From an uncultured Sulfitobacter sp. (GTDB lineage: Bacteria; Pseudomonadota; Alphaproteobacteria; Rhodobacterales; Rhodobacteraceae): 64,000 nt of DNA. The first letter of the stretch is position 1. The number at the start of each line of letters is the position of its first letter. The notes beneath the pieces are model-generated. The model worked only from the letters and a program-made list of their open reading frames with translations, had not been told where the DNA came from and did no database searches. The position numbers and the translations under genes were made by a program. Below, one piece after another: positions 8,951-18,185 of this stretch. The stretch covers positions 434,001 to 498,000 of the forward strand of contig NZ_CANMQS010000002.1 of NCBI RefSeq assembly GCF_947500075.1, read 5' to 3'.

Positions 8951-10354
8951 TCAGTCCGCCGCTGCGTCGCTCAGCCGGGCCAGAACTTCGGTTTGTCCCA
9001 ACACAAGCATCATGTCAAAAACCGAAGGGGTCACTGCGCGCCCGGCCAAGGCCGCACGAAGCGGCCCTGCGAGTTTGCCGAACTTGGTGTCTTTCGCGGC
9101 AGCAAAGCCGTTCATCACCTCCTCCAGCGTCTCACGGTCCCAGCTAGCATTCTGCAACTGCGGCGTCAAATCATTCAGTATACCACGGGATACCGTATCA
9201 AGGTTCCTGGCGGCCTTCTCATCCGGCTGAATGGGCCGGGAGGTCAGGACAAACTGTGCTTTTTCAAGGAGTTCCGGAAGCGTTTTGGCCCGTTCCTTGA
9301 GGCAATACATCGCACGCTCCAACCCGTCGGCCTGTGCGGGCGTCAGTGCTGTTTCTCCGTTGGCGCGCAGATATGCCTCACATTCGTGCCGCAATGCAGC
9401 GTCATCCCCGGCCGCGATATGCTGCCCGCAGATGTTTTCGAGCTTCTTGAGGTCGAACTGCGCGGGGCTCTTGCGGATGCCATCCAGATCGAACCACTCC
9501 TGCGCCTGCGCATCGGTAAAGAATTCGTCGTCCCCATGGCTCCACCCCAGCCGCGCCAGATAATTGCGCATGCCCGCCGCGGGATAGCCCATGGTCTGGT
9601 ATTCCTGCGCGCCCAAGGCCCCGTGGCGTTTGGAGAGTTTCTTGCCATCCGACCCATGAATGAGCGGGATATGGGCCCAGACCGGCACGTCCCAGCCCAT
9701 GGCGTCATAGATCATCATCTGCCGCGCGGCGTTGTTGAGGTGATCATCGCCCCGGATCACATGGGTCACGCCCATATCATGGTCATCTACAACAACCGCC
9801 AACATATAGACGGGCGTGCCATCTGAACGTAACAAAACCATGTCATCCAATGTGGTATTCTGGATGGTGACATCGCCCTGCACGCGGTCACGGATCACGG
9901 TCGTGCCGTCTTGGGGTGCCTTGATGCGGACGACATAGGGCGCATCGGGGTGATCCGCCGCCGCCGCATCGCGCCAGGGCGACCGGTAGAGGGTGCTTTT
10001 GCCCTCAGCCTTCGCGGCCTCGCGAAACCCGGCGATCTCCTCCTGCGTAGAGAAACATTTGTAAGCCTTGCCCTGCGCGAGCAAGTCCAGCGCCACCTCC
10101 GCATGGCGGGGAGCATTGTCGAACTGGCTGACGATCTCTCCATCATGGTCCAGACCGAGCCACGCCATGCCTTGCAGGATGGCATCCGTCGCCTCCGGGG
10201 TGGAGCGGGCACGATCCGTATCTTCGATCCGCAACAGGAATTGGCCGCCCCGGCCACGGGCGTAGAGCCAGTTGAAAAGCGCGGTGCGCGCGCCGCCGAT
10301 ATGCAGAAAGCCAGTGGGGGACGGGGCAAAACGGGTGACAACGGGGGAAGACAT
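8951..10354 (-). CDS. gltX: glutamyl-tRNA synthetase
   Basis: A 467-residue class I aminoacyl-tRNA synthetase. The ATP-binding HIGH-type motif appears as [16 protein letters not shown] near the N-terminus, and the KMSKS-type loop as [10 protein letters not shown]. Many alphaproteobacteria carry two GltX paralogues, one discriminating and one able to misacylate tRNA-Gln for the GatCAB route; which type this is cannot be decided by eye. It is transcribed divergently from comEC. Function as a Glu-tRNA synthetase family member is secure. Confidence 0.95.
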   Translation of the reverse strand: MSSPVVTRFAPSPTGFLHIGGARTALFNWLYARGRGGQFLLRIEDTDRARSTPEATDAILQGMAWLGLDHDGEIVSQFDNAPRHAEVALDLLAQGKAYKCFSTQEEIAGFREAAKAEGKSTLYRSPWRDAAAADHPDAPYVVRIKAPQDGTTVIRDRVQGDVTIQNTTLDDMVLLRSDGTPVYMLAVVVDDHDMGVTHVIRGDDHLNNAARQMMIYDAMGWDVPVWAHIPLIHGSDGKKLSKRHGALGAQEYQTMGYPAAGMRNYLARLGWSHGDDEFFTDAQAQEWFDLDGIRKSPAQFDLKKLENICGQHIAAGDDAALRHECEAYLRANGETALTPAQADGLERAMYCLKERAKTLPELLEKAQFVLTSRPIQPDEKAARNLDTVSRGILNDLTPQLQNASWDRETLEEVMNGFAAAKDTKFGKLAGPLRAALAGRAVTPSVFDMMLVLGQTEVLARLSDAAAD

Positions 10355-10466
10355 CAGCGGCGGTTTCCTTTGAAAAGCAGTGCTTGGGCGGCGGCGTTTA
10401 CCATTTGATAACCATGGCGCGCCTAGGTTTGCGCCTGTCTATCCAGTGCAGGGAACGGGGGCAAGC

Positions 10467-12509
10467 ATGGGCGCGCGCGCAGCCGTCATCGGCAGCGGTT
10501 TTGACAGGGCGGTCGGCACGATGCTGGCGCAGCGGGGTCACCTGATCGGCTGGGTGCCGGTGTGTCTGGCGCTGGGGATTGGCTGCTATTTCAGTCTGGT
10601 GGTGGAGCCTTCGCTGGTGCAGTTTTGCCTGCTTGGGCTGGGGGCCGTCGCCTGTGGCGTGCTGGCGCGGCGGATGCCGGAGGCGGTGTCCCCCTTTGCG
10701 GTTGGCATCAGCCTTTGCCTGATTGGTTTTCTCATCGCGGGTGCGCGGGCGCATAGCCTGTCGGCGCCGGTGCTGGGCTGGCGGTACTACGGCGCGATTG
10801 AGGGGCGGATTGTGGCGATGGACCGCAGCGGGTCGGACGCGCTACGCATCACGCTGGATGACGTGCGGCTGGACCGCGTGCCGCCCGCGCGCACACCTGA
10901 GCGGGTGCGCGTGTCGCTGCATGGACCTGACGGCATCACGCCGGAACCGGGCCTGCGGGTGATGACCACCGGACATCTGTCGCCGCCCGGCGGTCCGGTG
11001 GAGCCCGGTGGCTTTGATTTCCAACGCCATGCCTGGTTCGCGCAACTGGGCGCTGTGGGGTATACGCGCGTGCCGTTGATGGGGGCCGCGCCGGCGTCCG
11101 AAGGGCACGCGGGGCTGGCAGTGTTCCGGCTGCGCATGGCCGCATCTGCGCGGGTGCAGGCGGCATTGCCGGGGGATGTGGGTGGTTTTGCTGCCGCGAT
11201 CACCACCGGGGACCGTTCCGCCATCAGCCAACCTGCGCTGGAGGCGCTGAGGGCCAGCAATCTGGCGCATCTGCTGGCAATCTCCGGGCTGCATATGGGA
11301 TTGCTGAGCGCGGTCGTCTTTGGCGCGTTGCGCCTCATCCTGGCGGCCATCCCGCATACCGCGCTCAATTGGCCGACAAAAGGGATCGCGGCGGGCGGCG
11401 CTCTGATTGCCGCGGCCGGGTATCTTGCCCTGTCCGGCGGCAACGTCGCGACGGAGCGGGCGTTTATCATGGTCGCGGTCGCTTTGGGCGCGCTGATGCT
11501 GGGGCGGCGGGCCTTGTCCCTACGCGCCGTGGCCGTGGCGGCGACGATTGTGCTGGTGCTGCGGCCGGAGGCGCTGATGGGGCCGGGGTTTCAGATGTCT
11601 TTTGCCGCCACCACGGCGCTGGTTGCGGTCTTTGGATGGTTGCGCGGGATTGAAGTGGCGTGGCTGCCTGCGTGGCTCCGCCCTGTGTTCGGGGTCTTTG
11701 TGTCCTCCGCTGTGGCGGGGCTGGCGACGGCCCCCGTGGCTGCCGCGCATTTCAACGCGATTGCGCATTACGGGTTGATTGCCAACCTTGCATCCGTACC
11801 GCTGATGGGCGTTCTGGTGATGCCTGCGGCGGTGGTTGCGGTGGTGCTGGCCCCCTTGGGGCTGGAAGTGCTGGGGCTGTGGGTCATGGGCCTTGGGCTG
11901 CGCTGGATCCTCTGGGTGTCAGATACCGTGGCAGGCTGGGAGGGCGCACGGGGCTATGTCGTTTCACCCGGCCCATGGGTGCTGCCGGTGCTGGTGCTGG
12001 GGTTTTTGATGCTTGTGCTGTGGCAGGGCCGCGGGCGCTGGGTGGGCGTGCCGCTGATGGCGGGCGCTTTTGTACTGTGGCAGGGGGCGACCCGGCCGGA
12101 TGTGTTGGTGGCGGAGAATGGCACGCTGGTGGGGGTGATGACCGCGCAGGGCCGCGCGTTGAGCAAGCCGAAAGGCGCGGGATTTGTGGCGCGGAACTGG
12201 TTGGAGAATGACGGCGACGGCAGCAGTCAGACCTGGGCGGCAGGACGCTGGACGGCCGGGCAGATTGTGCATGTGTCGGGCAAACGCGCGCTGGCGAAGG
12301 TCGAGGCATGCGGTGAGGATCAGATCATCGTGGCGAGCGTCGCGGCAGATGCGCTGAAAGCGCAAGGATGCCGGGTATTTGATCCGGTGACGTTGCGGGA
12401 AACGGGGGCTTTGGCCTTGTCCGCCGCACAGGACGGCTGGCGTATCACCACCGCACGGGAAATGACAGGTGCGCGCCCCTGGACCCATTGGCCGGAGGAT
12501 GCGCGGTAG
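10467..12509 (+). CDS. comEC: ComEC/Rec2 family DNA-uptake channel protein
   Basis: A 680-residue polytopic membrane protein that should form the inner-membrane channel for transforming DNA. An N-terminal DUF4131-like domain (about residues 50-200) precedes the competence core with the signature HLLAISGLHMGLLSAVVFG. After the last membrane helix comes a ~150-residue soluble tail corresponding to the metallo-beta-lactamase region, but it shows no HxHxDH zinc motif and looks degenerate. The start ATG 10467 is preferred; a GTG at 10380 would add 29 residues overlapping the gltX promoter region. No other competence genes are adjacent. Family is secure; the exact start is less so. Confidence 0.88.
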   Translation: MGARAAVIGSGFDRAVGTMLAQRGHLIGWVPVCLALGIGCYFSLVVEPSLVQFCLLGLGAVACGVLARRMPEAVSPFAVGISLCLIGFLIAGARAHSLSAPVLGWRYYGAIEGRIVAMDRSGSDALRITLDDVRLDRVPPARTPERVRVSLHGPDGITPEPGLRVMTTGHLSPPGGPVEPGGFDFQRHAWFAQLGAVGYTRVPLMGAAPASEGHAGLAVFRLRMAASARVQAALPGDVGGFAAAITTGDRSAISQPALEALRASNLAHLLAISGLHMGLLSAVVFGALRLILAAIPHTALNWPTKGIAAGGALIAAAGYLALSGGNVATERAFIMVAVALGALMLGRRALSLRAVAVAATIVLVLRPEALMGPGFQMSFAATTALVAVFGWLRGIEVAWLPAWLRPVFGVFVSSAVAGLATAPVAAAHFNAIAHYGLIANLASVPLMGVLVMPAAVVAVVLAPLGLEVLGLWVMGLGLRWILWVSDTVAGWEGARGYVVSPGPWVLPVLVLGFLMLVLWQGRGRWVGVPLMAGAFVLWQGATRPDVLVAENGTLVGVMTAQGRALSKPKGAGFVARNWLENDGDGSSQTWAAGRWTAGQIVHVSGKRALAKVEACGEDQIIVASVAADALKAQGCRVFDPVTLRETGALALSAAQDGWRITTAREMTGARPWTHWPEDAR

Positions 12510-12553
12510 GGAGAGAGGCGGACCCTCTCAAGGGTCACGCCGTACAGGGGGTT

Positions 12554-13249
12554 TCAGTAGGTGCGGATCAGGCCGACCAGACGGCCCTGAACCTTGACCT
12601 TGTCCGAGGGCAGCACCCGTGTTTCATAAGCGGGGTTTGCCGCTTCCAAAGCGACAGACGCCCCCTTGCGGCGGAAGCGTTTCAGCGTCGCTTCATGGTC
12701 TTCGACCAAGGCCACGACGATGTCACCGTCATCGGCCACAGATGTCTCCCGAATGACCACAACGTCGCCGTCGTTGATCCCGGCTTCGATCATCGAATCC
12801 CCTTTGACCTCAAGCGCATAGTGGCTGCCGGATCCGGCGAGCATGCCGTTGGGCACGGAAATCGCCTGTGCGGCGTCGCTGATCGCTTCTATCGGCACAC
12901 CCGCTGCGATCCGGCCCATCAAAGGCAGATCCGTCGCGCTGCCGGAGGATACCGTTTGCGCCGCTGGCGGCGGCGGAGCGTCAGGTTTGTCCCCTTCGAT
13001 CACACGTGGGGTGAAGCCCGCAGGACCACCAAGGCTTTCAGGCAGTTTCACCACTTCAATCGCACGGGCGCGGTGCGCAAGGCGGCGGATGAACCCGCGT
13101 TCCTCAAGCGCTGTGATCAAACGGTGAATGCCGGACTTGGACCGCAGATCCAGCGCCAGTTTCATCTCATCAAAGCTGGGCGGGACGCCATCGCGTTGAA
13201 CACGCTTGTGAATAAAAGCAAGCAGATCGAGTTGTTTCTTGGTCAGCAC
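12554..13249 (-). CDS. lexA: SOS repressor LexA
   Basis: A 231-residue LexA. The N-terminal winged helix (residues 1-70, [12 protein letters not shown]...) binds DNA. The autocleavage bond is Ala116-Gly117 in GRIAAGVPI, and the Ser-Lys dyad is Ser152 (GDSMIEAGI) and Lys190 (ATLKRF). The hinge is unusually long and Pro-rich (about residues 75-105), as in other alphaproteobacteria. Upstream lies a GTTC-N7-GTTC box, so the gene is probably autoregulated. It follows moeA by 65 bases on the same strand. Function is secure. Confidence 0.97.
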   Translation of the reverse strand: MLTKKQLDLLAFIHKRVQRDGVPPSFDEMKLALDLRSKSGIHRLITALEERGFIRRLAHRARAIEVVKLPESLGGPAGFTPRVIEGDKPDAPPPPAAQTVSSGSATDLPLMGRIAAGVPIEAISDAAQAISVPNGMLAGSGSHYALEVKGDSMIEAGINDGDVVVIRETSVADDGDIVVALVEDHEATLKRFRRKGASVALEAANPAYETRVLPSDKVKVQGRLVGLIRTY

Positions 13250-13279
13250 GGGCGATCCTTCCGAACAGAGTTTTGCTTT

Positions 13280-13294
13280 GTTCTATGGATGTTC
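13280..13294 (-). promoter_or_regulatory. LexA (SOS) box upstream of lexA
   Basis: GTTC-N7-GTTC on the plus strand (GAAC-N7-GAAC on the coding strand), 30 bases before the lexA start. This is the alphaproteobacterial direct-repeat SOS box known from Rhodobacter and rhizobia, unlike the palindromic CTG-N10-CAG of Enterobacteria. Confidence 0.8.
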
Positions 13295-13314
13295 CCGTTT
13301 TGTGTCAAGTGTGT

Positions 13315-14487
13315 TTAGATTTCGATGTATGCAACGCTGTCGCCTGCGGTCCGGGCCGGATCGTCAACGGGGCGGATCAGCAGGGCGTTTGCCTCGGACA
13401 ACACGCCGAGCAGGGAGCTGTCCTGACTGTCGGCCGGGGTGAGTTTCCCATCCTCAAGCCGGGCGCGCATGTAATGCGTGCGGGGGCCGTTTGCGTCGAT
13501 GTCGCAGGCCAGTGGCGCGTGGCGCGTCTGATCGTGCAGGTCCGTCAGACCCAGCATGCGGCGCACCACCGGACGGACAAAGACCACGCCGCAGACCATG
13601 GCGGAAACCGGATTGCCGGGCAGGCCGATCATCGCGGCATCGCCGATGCGTCCGGCCATCAAAGGTTTGCCGGGACGCATGGCGACTTTGTAAAACGCCT
13701 GCTCCATGCCGATCTCACCGGCCACGCCCGCAACCAGATCATGATCCCCGACGGAGGCACCACCGATGGTCAGGATCAGATCCGCGCAGCGCGCTTGCCG
13801 GAAGGCTTCGGTCAGCGATGCGGTGGTGTCGCGCGCGATGGGCAGCATGCGCACCTCGGCCCCTGCGGCTTCCAGCAGGGCGGCAAGCCCGTAGCTGTTG
13901 GAGGCGACGATCTGGTCGGGGCCGGGGTCTTCGCCCGGTTGCACCAGCTCATCGCCGGTGGCGAGCACCGCAATGACAGGCTTGCGCGCCACAGGCACGG
14001 TGCCGTGGTTCATCGAGGCGAGCAGAGCGATGTCGGCGGGGCGCAGGATGCGGGGGCCAGACAGCACGTCGCCTGCTTTGAAATCCCCGCCAGCGGGGCG
14101 GATGTTGGTTTTGGTGCCGATCTTGTGGCCCAGCGTAATCAGATCGCCACGCCGCGTCACATCTTCCTGAATGACAACGAAATCAGCGCCTTCGGGCACC
14201 GGGGCCCCGGTGAAGATGCGCACGGCCTGACCGGGCCGGACGTCTCCGGCGTAGGCATGACCAGCAGCCGCTTCGCCGACCACCTTGAACATCGCGTCCG
14301 GCTCCACCTCATCCCCGCGCAGCGCGTAGCCATCCATGGAGGAGGCGGCGAAGGGCGGTTGCGTGCGCTTTGCAGCCAGATCATGGGCCAGCACACGACC
14401 TGCGGCGGTGCGCAGGGGCACGTCTTCGGCGGGCAGGGGGCTGACGAGGGCGAGGACTTTCTCAAGCGCCTCTTCAACGGGGATCAT
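13315..14487 (-). CDS. moeA: molybdopterin molybdotransferase
   Basis: A 390-residue MoeA, which inserts molybdate into adenylylated molybdopterin. Typical motifs are [13 protein letters not shown] near the N-terminus, [12 protein letters not shown], and the MoCF-binding loop [13 protein letters not shown]. The C-terminal beta domain ends with [18 protein letters not shown]. It overlaps moaC by four bases (ATGA), so both are translated together at the end of the trpG-trpD-ung-trpC operon. Function is secure. Confidence 0.96.
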   Translation of the reverse strand: MIPVEEALEKVLALVSPLPAEDVPLRTAAGRVLAHDLAAKRTQPPFAASSMDGYALRGDEVEPDAMFKVVGEAAAGHAYAGDVRPGQAVRIFTGAPVPEGADFVVIQEDVTRRGDLITLGHKIGTKTNIRPAGGDFKAGDVLSGPRILRPADIALLASMNHGTVPVARKPVIAVLATGDELVQPGEDPGPDQIVASNSYGLAALLEAAGAEVRMLPIARDTTASLTEAFRQARCADLILTIGGASVGDHDLVAGVAGEIGMEQAFYKVAMRPGKPLMAGRIGDAAMIGLPGNPVSAMVCGVVFVRPVVRRMLGLTDLHDQTRHAPLACDIDANGPRTHYMRARLEDGKLTPADSQDSSLLGVLSEANALLIRPVDDPARTAGDSVAYIEI

Positions 14488-14954
14488 GGGGCCTCATATC
14501 GGCCGGATTTGCCGCCGTCTTTCAACACGACCCGCGTGCCGCCGATCTCCATGCCTTTGTCCACGGCTTTGGCCATGTCGTAGACGGTGAGCGCGGCGAG
14601 GGAGGCCGCTGTCAGCGCTTCCATCTCCACCCCGGTTTGACCGGTGGTTTTGACCGTGGCGGTGATGCGCAGGCCGGGCAGGTCGGCGTCTGGTTCCAGA
14701 TCAACGGTGACCTTGCTGATCGGCAGCGGGTGGCAGAGGGGGATCAGGCGCGATGTTTCCTTGGCCGCCATGATCCCGGCAAGCCGCGCCACCCCCATCA
14801 CGTCACCCTTTTTGGCGCGGCCTTCGGTAATGATCTCAAAGGTTTCGCGTTTCATCCTGATGTGGCTTTCGGCCACGGCGACCCGCGCGGTGATCTCCTT
14901 GTCAGAGACATCGACCATATGCGCATCCCCCTTGGCATCGAAATGCGTCAGCAT
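14484..14954 (-). CDS. moaC: cyclic pyranopterin monophosphate synthase
   Basis: A 156-residue MoaC, converting the MoaA product to cyclic pyranopterin monophosphate in molybdenum cofactor synthesis. The N-terminus [16 protein letters not shown] and the active-site stretches IPLCHPLPI and GVEMEALTA are family signatures. ATG 14954 shares one base with the trpC stop (TGATG) and has AGGAGG six bases upstream; a GTG one codon earlier is the alternative. moeA overlaps its end. moaA is not in the window. Confidence 0.96.
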   Translation of the reverse strand: MLTHFDAKGDAHMVDVSDKEITARVAVAESHIRMKRETFEIITEGRAKKGDVMGVARLAGIMAAKETSRLIPLCHPLPISKVTVDLEPDADLPGLRITATVKTTGQTGVEMEALTAASLAALTVYDMAKAVDKGMEIGGTRVVLKDGGKSGRYEAP

Positions 14955-15766
14955 CACATGCCTCCTGCTTGCAGCGGGTTGGCGAGCAGGGTGCGCGTGG
15001 CGGTTTCCACATCCGCCTGCCGCATCAGGCTTTCGCCAATCAGGAAGGTGCGCGCGCCGTACATGGCCATGTCGGCCAGGTCCTGCGGCGTGTTGAGGCC
15101 ACTTTCACAGACGATTGTCCGGTCCGCAGGCACCTGTTTTGACAAAGTCCGCGTGGTGTCGAGGGTGGTCTCAAAGGTATTGAGGTTGCGGTTGTTGATG
15201 CCCATCAGGCGGCTCTTGAGCCGGGTGGCACGCTCCAGCTCCTCCGCACTGTGTACTTCAATGAGCGCATCCATCCCCCAGTCCGCAGCCGCCGCTTCGA
15301 GTTCCTGCGCCTGGGCGTCGGAAACGGAAGCCATGATGATCAGGATGCAATCAGCCCCCAGAGCGCGGGCTTCGGCGACCTGATAGGTGTCGTACATGAA
15401 ATCCTTGCGCAGTGCCGGCAGGTCACAGGCCGCGCGGGCATCGGTGAGGAACGCCTTGGCGCCCTGAAAGCTGGGGGTGTCGGTGAGCACCGACAGGCAG
15501 GTCGCCCCGCCCGCTGCATAGGCCTGCGCCAGGGCTTCGGGGTCAAAATCGGCGCGGATCAACCCTTTGGACGGGCTGGCTTTCTTGATCTCCGCGATCA
15601 GCCCGTAGCCCTCACGGGAAGCATGGTGCAGCGCATCGGCAAAGGGGCGCACCGGACCAGCCGCCCGCGCCTCAGCCTCGACCGCCTCCAGCGGTTTGGC
15701 GGCTTTGTCAGCGGCGACTTCCTCAAGCTTGTAGGCTTTGATCTTGTCAAGAATGGTCTGTGTCAT
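14954..15766 (-). CDS. trpC: indole-3-glycerol-phosphate synthase
   Basis: A 270-residue TIM-barrel enzyme that closes the indole ring from CdRP. Recognisable motifs are [15 protein letters not shown] (substrate and catalytic Lys), [19 protein letters not shown] with the catalytic Lys, and SGLNTPQDL. It is a monofunctional TrpC without the PRAI domain. The ATG at 15766 follows GGAGG and overlaps the ung stop by four bases. The N-terminal extension of a longer frame is only the ung gene read in another phase. Function is secure. Confidence 0.96.
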   Translation of the reverse strand: MTQTILDKIKAYKLEEVAADKAAKPLEAVEAEARAAGPVRPFADALHHASREGYGLIAEIKKASPSKGLIRADFDPEALAQAYAAGGATCLSVLTDTPSFQGAKAFLTDARAACDLPALRKDFMYDTYQVAEARALGADCILIIMASVSDAQAQELEAAAADWGMDALIEVHSAEELERATRLKSRLMGINNRNLNTFETTLDTTRTLSKQVPADRTIVCESGLNTPQDLADMAMYGARTFLIGESLMRQADVETATRTLLANPLQAGGM

Positions 15767-16422
15767 GGTGCCTCCGGGTCGCCCCAGTATATGCCGCTGT
15801 GGCCTTGCGCCTGCAACCACGCATTGGTCTGGCTGAACGGGCGGCTGCCGAAAAAGCCGCGATGGACAGACAGCGGGGAGGGATGCGCGCTGCTGAGTTT
15901 GAGGTTGCGCGCGCCGTCCACCGCCTGTGCGGCCTTCTGCGCAGGGTTGCCCCACAGGATGTAGACGCGGGGGGCATCCGCAAGCCGCGCCAGCACCTGA
16001 CGCACCAGCACGTTCCAGCCGAGTTTCGCATGGGCCTTCGCCGCACCCTCCGGCACGCTGAGCGCGGTATTCAGGAGCAAAACGCCCTGATCGGCCCAGT
16101 CGCCCAGATCGGTGCGGGTCCGGGCCAGGCCCAGATCGGTTCCGATTTCCTTGAAGATATTGCCCAGACTGTCGAGCCGCCCGCCGAAGTCCTGCGGGAT
16201 CGAAAAGGCCAGCCCATCCGCCTTGCCGGGCGTGTGATAGGGGTCCTGGCCCAGGATCACGACGCGGGTGGCGTCAGGTTGGCAGCGCTGCAAGGCGTGG
16301 AACATGGCGGCGCGGGGCGGATAGACGGGGCGGGATTCCGCCTCCAGCTGTGCCGCGATCTGCGGCCAGTCCTGCGCAAAGAACGGCAGCGCGCCCCAAT
16401 CGCCCAGTCCCTGCGGGATCAT
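15763..16422 (-). CDS. ung: uracil-DNA glycosylase (family 1)
   Basis: A 219-residue uracil-DNA glycosylase that starts base excision repair of deaminated cytosine. The water-activating motif [17 protein letters not shown] is present with Asp60, and the minor-groove loop [18 protein letters not shown] carries the second catalytic His. It lies inside the tryptophan operon, overlapping trpD upstream and trpC downstream by four bases each, so it is made together with the Trp enzymes. Function is secure; the placement is noteworthy. Confidence 0.96.
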   Translation of the reverse strand: MIPQGLGDWGALPFFAQDWPQIAAQLEAESRPVYPPRAAMFHALQRCQPDATRVVILGQDPYHTPGKADGLAFSIPQDFGGRLDSLGNIFKEIGTDLGLARTRTDLGDWADQGVLLLNTALSVPEGAAKAHAKLGWNVLVRQVLARLADAPRVYILWGNPAQKAAQAVDGARNLKLSSAHPSPLSVHRGFFGSRPFSQTNAWLQAQGHSGIYWGDPEAP

Positions 16423-17435
16423 TTCACGTGGGAGGCGTCAGCCACCTTCGTCAGACACTCCCGCGCGGCACCGGAATCGATGCTCTCCCGCGCGATCTCA
16501 ACCCCGGCTTTCAGGGTTTGCGTTGCGTCCGCCACCACCAGTGCCGCCGCGGCATTCAGCAAAACGGCATCGCGGTAGGCGGAGGTTTCTCCATCCAGCA
16601 GCGCATTGAAATCACGCGCATTTTCTTCTGGTGTGCCGCCAATGATGTCTTCGAACGGATGCACGGGCAGGCCCGCTTCCTCAGGGTGGAGTTCAAAATC
16701 GCGCAGGGTGCCGTCTTCCAACGCACTGACCCAGCTGACGCCGGTGATCGTCAGCTCATCCGTACCGTCAGAGCCGTGCACCAGCCATGCCTTTTCGGAC
16801 CCCAGCGCCTGCAACGTCTCCGCCATCGGGCGAATGAGGTCACGGAGGTAGGCACCGGTCAGCTGCCGTTTCACCCCGGCGGGGTTGGTCAGCGGACCAA
16901 GAATGTTGAAGATCGTCCGCGTGCCCAGTTCGGATCGCGTTGGCATCACATGGGCGATGGCCGGATGGTGCATGGGGGCCATCATGAACCCGATGCCGGC
17001 TTCATGCAGTTCGCGTTCGACCACTTTGGGGCCGACCATGACATTGATCCCCATCTGCCCCAGCGCATCCGCAGCGCCCGATTTGGAACTGAGGTTGCGG
17101 TTGCCGTGTTTGGCCACGGGCACGCCCGCGCCTGCCACCACAAAAGCCGTCGCGGTGGAGATGTTCAGCGTGCCCTTGCCGTCCCCGCCCGTGCCCACGA
17201 TGTCCATCGCCCCTTCGGGCGCGCGGACCGCGTGGCACTTGGCGCGCATCACGCTGGCGGCGGCGGCGTATTCATCCACCGTTTCACCGCGCGTGCGCAG
17301 GGCCATCAGGAACCCGCCGATCTGGCTGGGGGTGGCTTCGCCATCAAACAGGATCTCGAAGGCTTCGGCGGCCTGCGCGCGGGTCAACGGGCCGTTTGCA
17401 GCCGCATCAATCAGGGGTTTGAGCGCGTCACTCAT
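16419..17435 (-). CDS. trpD: anthranilate phosphoribosyltransferase
   Basis: A 338-residue TrpD that transfers phosphoribose from PRPP to anthranilate. The PRPP-binding motif is [37 protein letters not shown] residues (here [13 protein letters not shown]) follow. It overlaps trpG upstream by four bases and ung downstream by four bases. Length and motifs are typical. Function is secure. Confidence 0.96.
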   Translation of the reverse strand: MSDALKPLIDAAANGPLTRAQAAEAFEILFDGEATPSQIGGFLMALRTRGETVDEYAAAASVMRAKCHAVRAPEGAMDIVGTGGDGKGTLNISTATAFVVAGAGVPVAKHGNRNLSSKSGAADALGQMGINVMVGPKVVERELHEAGIGFMMAPMHHPAIAHVMPTRSELGTRTIFNILGPLTNPAGVKRQLTGAYLRDLIRPMAETLQALGSEKAWLVHGSDGTDELTITGVSWVSALEDGTLRDFELHPEEAGLPVHPFEDIIGGTPEENARDFNALLDGETSAYRDAVLLNAAAALVVADATQTLKAGVEIARESIDSGAARECLTKVADASHVK

Positions 17436-18013
17436 GCGGGCACCTGCATCGTATCTGTGAAGTTTTTCAGCATCGCGTGACCATGTTCGGACCGGATGGA
17501 TTCGGGGTGGAACTGCACGCCGTGCAGGGGCAGATCGCGGTGTTGCAGGCCCATGATTGTGCCGTCGTCCAGCTCTGCGGTGATCTCAAGACAGGCGGGC
17601 AGGCTGGCCCGCTCCACAATCAGGGAATGATAACGTGTGGCGGCAAAGGGCGAGGGCAGGCCCGCAAACACACCTTTGCCGCTGTGGTGCATCTGACCCA
17701 GTTTGCCATGGACGATATCGCCCGCGCGCACGACCTTGCCACCAAAGGCCTGACCCAGCGTCTGATGGCCAAGACACACGCCCAGCAGGGGGATGCTTGC
17801 CTCTGCCGCGGCAAGGGTCAGATCAAGGCAAATGCCTGCCTGATCGGGGTCGCAGGGGCCGGGCGACAGCAAAATGCCCGCAGGCCGCAGTGCCAGCGCG
17901 TCGGCGACGCTTAGCTGATCGTTCCGGCGCACGGTGACATCCGTGCCCAGATCGCCCAGATAATGGACAAGGTTGTAGGTAAAGCTGTCGTAGTTATCTA
18001 TCAGGAGCAACAC
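17432..18013 (-). CDS. trpG: anthranilate synthase component II (glutamine amidotransferase)
   Basis: A 193-residue class I glutamine amidotransferase that feeds ammonia to TrpE. The N-terminus [19 protein letters not shown] is classic; the catalytic Cys sits in [17 protein letters not shown], and the His-Glu pair in [15 protein letters not shown] chose GTG 18013 by family comparison; the next codon is TTG and no good Shine-Dalgarno is visible for either, so the start is uncertain by a codon or more. It is the first gene of the coupled trpG-trpD-ung-trpC-moaC-moeA operon. The amidotransferase may be shared with 4-amino-4-deoxychorismate synthase (PabA role). trpE is 3.6 kb away. Confidence 0.93.
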   Translation of the reverse strand: MLLLIDNYDSFTYNLVHYLGDLGTDVTVRRNDQLSVADALALRPAGILLSPGPCDPDQAGICLDLTLAAAEASIPLLGVCLGHQTLGQAFGGKVVRAGDIVHGKLGQMHHSGKGVFAGLPSPFAATRYHSLIVERASLPACLEITAELDDGTIMGLQHRDLPLHGVQFHPESIRSEHGHAMLKNFTDTMQVPA

Positions 18014-18185
18014 GTTCGAATTCTTTGGTCTGGGACGGGCTTTAAGGGTGGAGCAGATGCGCTGTCGCGCGTTATATCGCCTTACATGTTCAGGCTTGTC
18101 CACCCGCGTCAAGGGCGCGGGCGGGTGCAGGCCATGATAAGAACAATGGCCGTCAACGCACGGCTGCTGAGCAGGAGTGGATGAT

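Noticed and set aside
13273-14583. 436-codon plus-strand frame
   Set aside because: Antisense to moeA, which is clearly the real gene; it would also overlap the lexA box.
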